This document shows, piece after piece, positions 6,101-8,290 of a stretch of DNA of 8,290 nt. The notes below the pieces were generated by a model that was not told where the DNA came from, made no database searches, and worked only from the letters and a program-made list of their open reading frames with translations. The position numbers and the translations under genes are program-made. How positions within the stretch are numbered: the first letter of the stretch is position 1; each line of letters begins with the position of its first letter. Source of the stretch: an uncultured Propioniciclava sp. GTDB taxonomy: Bacteria; Actinomycetota; Actinomycetes; Propionibacteriales; Propionibacteriaceae. The stretch covers positions 1 to 8,290 of the forward strand of contig CALMPQ010000460.1 of assembly GCA_937872005.1 (NCBI GenBank), in the 5' to 3' direction.

Positions 6101-8290
6101 TCAGTACGTCAGGGGGGCGGTGCGCTTGCGCAGCATCGTCACCTCGTCGCGGTTGTTGCCCGTGGGCCCGAGGTAGTTGAACGCGAACGCCAACTGGGCG
6201 TAGCCGCCGATGATGTGGCTCGGCTTGATCAGGATGCGGGTCATCGAGTTGTGGATGCCACCGCGCCGGTTGTTGGTCTCGGTCAGGGGGACGTCGATCA
6301 GCCGGTCCTGGGAGTGGTACATGAACACCGTGCCCTCCGGCATGCGGTGGCTCACGATCGCGCGGGCGGCGACGACGCCGTTGCGGTTGACCAGCTCGAT
6401 CCAGTCGTTGTCGTCGATGCCGACCTTCGCCGCGTCCTGGACGCTCATCCAGACCTGCTGCCCACCGCGGGAGAGGTTCTGCATGAACCAGTTGTCCTGG
6501 TACTGGCTGTGGATCGCCCACTTGAAGTGCGGGGTCAGGTAGCGCACCGACACGCCGAGCTCGTTGGTCTCACCCAGCGGGGTCTCCCCGAAGAGCTGGG
6601 TCATGTTCAGCGGGCCGCGGTAGGTCGGCAGCATCTCGCCCAGCGCGTTCATCCAGTCGTGGTCGAGGTAGAAGTGCTGGCGTCCGGTCAGGGTGTGCCA
6701 GGGCTTGAGCCGCTCGACGTTGATGGTGAACGGGGAGTAGCGCCGTCCACCGGACTCGGAACCCGACCACTCCGGCGAGGTGATCACCGGGGTGGGTTGG
6801 CCCACGATCTCGTTGAAGGTGATGATCTTGCCCTCGTGCTCGGCCGCGAGGTCGTGCATCTGGTGGCCGGTGCGCTTCTCGAGGGTCTTGAAGCCCTGCA
6901 CGGCCAGGTGGCCGTTGGTGGTGCCGGCCAGCGCCATGATCGTCTCGGCGACGTGGATGCCGTGGTCGAGCTTCGGACGCCCCGCGTCCACCCCCTCACC
7001 CGTGCGGACCCCGTTCTTGCCCTTGAGGTAGGTGATCGCCGAGTTCACGTCGACGGTGACGGCCTTGGTGGTCGTCCCGAGGGTGTCCATGAGCGGGCCG
7101 ATCGCCCCGTACTTCTCGCCGATCTTGGTGTAGTCGCGCTCGACGGTGACGATCTTCGGCATCGTCACGCCCGGGATCGGGTCGACCTCGCCGGTCTTCC
7201 AGTCGGCGACGATCCCGTGCGGGGTCGCCATCGCGTCGGGGGAGTCGTGCATGAGCGGCACGGCGACGACGTCGGTGCGGGTGCCCAGGTGGGTCTTCGC
7301 CAGCTCGGAGAACTGGTTGGCCAGCAGCCGGAACGTCTCCCAGTCGGTCTTGCTCTGCCACGGCGGGTTGATCGCCGGGGTGAACGGGTGCACGAACGGG
7401 TGCATGTCGGTGGTGTTGATGTCGTGCTTCTCGTACCACGTCGCCGCGGGGAGGATCACGTCGGACATCAGCGTCGAGCTCGTCATGCGGAAGTCCAGGG
7501 TCAGGACGAGGTCGAGCTTGCCCTGCGGCGCCTCCTCGTGCCAGACGATGTCCTTGGGGCGCAGGTGCTCGGGACTCTCGTCGGCGCTGACCGCGTGGTC
7601 GGTGCCGAGCAGGTGCTTGAGGAAGTACTCATCGCCCTTGGCGGAGTTGCCGAACAGGTTGGCCCGCCACAGGGTGAGCACGCGCGGCCAGTTCGCCTCG
7701 GCGTCGGGGTCCTCGACGGCGAACTTCAGCTCGCCCGACTTCAACGCGTCGGCCACGTAGCGGCCGGGTTCCTTCCCGGACGCCTTGACCTCGTCCCCCA
7801 GCGTGAGCGGGTTCTTGTCGAACGTCGGGTAGGACGGCATCCAGCCCGAGCGCGCCGACTGGGCGAACAGGTCGGCGGTGACCTTGCCCTTGAACTGGCC
7901 GTTGCCGGCTTCCCCCGCGCCGAGCTCGTCGGCGGTGAAGGTGTCGTAGCGCCACTGGTCGGTGTTGATGTACCAGTAGCCGGTCTGGATCATCTGCCGC
8001 GGCGGCCGGTTCCAGTCCAGGCCGAACGCCATCTGCGCCCAACCGGTGATCGGGCGGGCCTTCTCCTGGCCGACGTAGTGCGCCCAGCCGCCACCGTTGC
8101 GGCCCTGGCACCCGGTGATGGTCGTCAGCATGAGCATCGTGCGGTAGATCAGGTCGGAGTGGTACCAGTGGTTGGTGCCCGCCCCCATCAGGATCATCGA
8201 GCGACCCCGGGTGTCGGCCGCGTTCTGCGCGAACTCGCGCGCCACGCGCTCGACCTGGGCGGCGGGCACGTTGGTGATCATCTCCTGCCA
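6101..8290 (-). CDS. narG: Respiratory nitrate reductase alpha subunit, NarG (C-terminal 729 residues; 5' end outside window)
   Basis: The catalytic subunit, which reduces nitrate to nitrite at a Mo-bisMGD centre on the cytoplasmic side of the membrane. Only the last 729 residues are present (family about 1,220-1,250), and the frame is open through the right edge, so the N-terminal part with the FS0 cluster and the Mo-ligand Asp is not seen. Visible family marks include MGAGTNHWYHSDLIYRTMLM and TTITGCQGRNGGGWAHYVGQ near the right edge, VILPAATWYEKHDINTTDMH around 7420-7480, and the C-terminal molybdopterin-dinucleotide-binding region with SQYQDNWFMQNLSRGGQQVW (around 6460-6510) and VFMYHSQDRL (about 6300-6330). 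The stop is at 6101-6103. No frameshift or internal stop occurs in the visible part. The first in-frame Met near the edge (8279-8281) is internal and not a start. Confidence 0.97.
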   Translation of the reverse strand, partial: WQEMITNVPAAQVERVAREFAQNAADTRGRSMILMGAGTNHWYHSDLIYRTMLMLTTITGCQGRNGGGWAHYVGQEKARPITGWAQMAFGLDWNRPPRQMIQTGYWYINTDQWRYDTFTADELGAGEAGNGQFKGKVTADLFAQSARSGWMPSYPTFDKNPLTLGDEVKASGKEPGRYVADALKSGELKFAVEDPDAEANWPRVLTLWRANLFGNSAKGDEYFLKHLLGTDHAVSADESPEHLRPKDIVWHEEAPQGKLDLVLTLDFRMTSSTLMSDVILPAATWYEKHDINTTDMHPFVHPFTPAINPPWQSKTDWETFRLLANQFSELAKTHLGTRTDVVAVPLMHDSPDAMATPHGIVADWKTGEVDPIPGVTMPKIVTVERDYTKIGEKYGAIGPLMDTLGTTTKAVTVDVNSAITYLKGKNGVRTGEGVDAGRPKLDHGIHVAETIMALAGTTNGHLAVQGFKTLEKRTGHQMHDLAAEHEGKIITFNEIVGQPTPVITSPEWSGSESGGRRYSPFTINVERLKPWHTLTGRQHFYLDHDWMNALGEMLPTYRGPLNMTQLFGETPLGETNELGVSVRYLTPHFKWAIHSQYQDNWFMQNLSRGGQQVWMSVQDAAKVGIDDNDWIELVNRNGVVAARAIVSHRMPEGTVFMYHSQDRLIDVPLTETNNRRGGIHNSMTRILIKPSHIIGGYAQLAFAFNYLGPTGNNRDEVTMLRKRTAPLTY

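Noticed and set aside
4266..6176. A 636-codon open frame on the plus strand, and several other long frames opposite narG, narH and narI
   Set aside because: They are antisense to clearly identified nar genes, have Arg/His/Gly/Val-rich compositions without family motifs, and result from high GC at third codon positions.
1..8290. CRISPR arrays, tRNA or rRNA genes, insertion sequences, attachment sites
   Set aside because: No repeat-spacer pattern, cloverleaf, rRNA motif, transposase frame or terminal inverted repeats were recognised on reading.

Overview
The window comes from a high-GC actinobacterium. Gene content and the strongly GC-ending codon use suggest the Propionibacteriaceae, but that placement is inference from recall and not a search. 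It holds two anaerobic-respiration loci that point at each other and meet tail to tail near 2583.

The right two thirds (2586-8290, minus strand) is a respiratory nitrate reductase operon that looks intact as far as it is visible: narG (its 5' end lies beyond the right edge), narH, narJ, narI, and a small gene of the DUF6457 type. The genes are tightly packed. narG-narH are 29 nt apart, narH-narJ overlap by 4 nt (GTGA), narJ-narI overlap by 4 nt (ATGA), and narI and the last gene are 14 nt apart. Cluster cysteines in NarH, the diagnostic Trp of the [3Fe-4S] site, and the four haem histidines of NarI are all present. The operon promoter is outside the window.

The left third (86-2582, plus strand) is a decayed dimethyl-sulfoxide-reductase type operon (dmsA-dmsB-[dmsC]-4Fe-4S accessory protein). 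dmsA has a Phe where a [4Fe-4S] cysteine is expected, an internal deletion of roughly 1 kb that also shifts the frame, and an in-frame TAG further on. dmsB breaks off exactly at its third iron-sulfur motif and runs out of frame into the 3' two thirds of a different iron-sulfur protein. The rest of dmsB, any dmsC and the 5' end of the partner gene are therefore missing. No subunit of this reductase can be made in working form from this locus.

The picture is of a cell that keeps membrane nitrate respiration (quinol to NarI haems to NarH Fe-S to NarG Mo-bisMGD, with NarJ as assembly chaperone) while a neighbouring S-/N-oxide reductase is being lost. I found no mobile element, CRISPR array, tRNA or rRNA, and no clearly new biological system. 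The points worth a second look are the pattern of lesions, the 3-bp convergent junction with its nested hairpins, and the DUF6457 gene riding on the nar operon.
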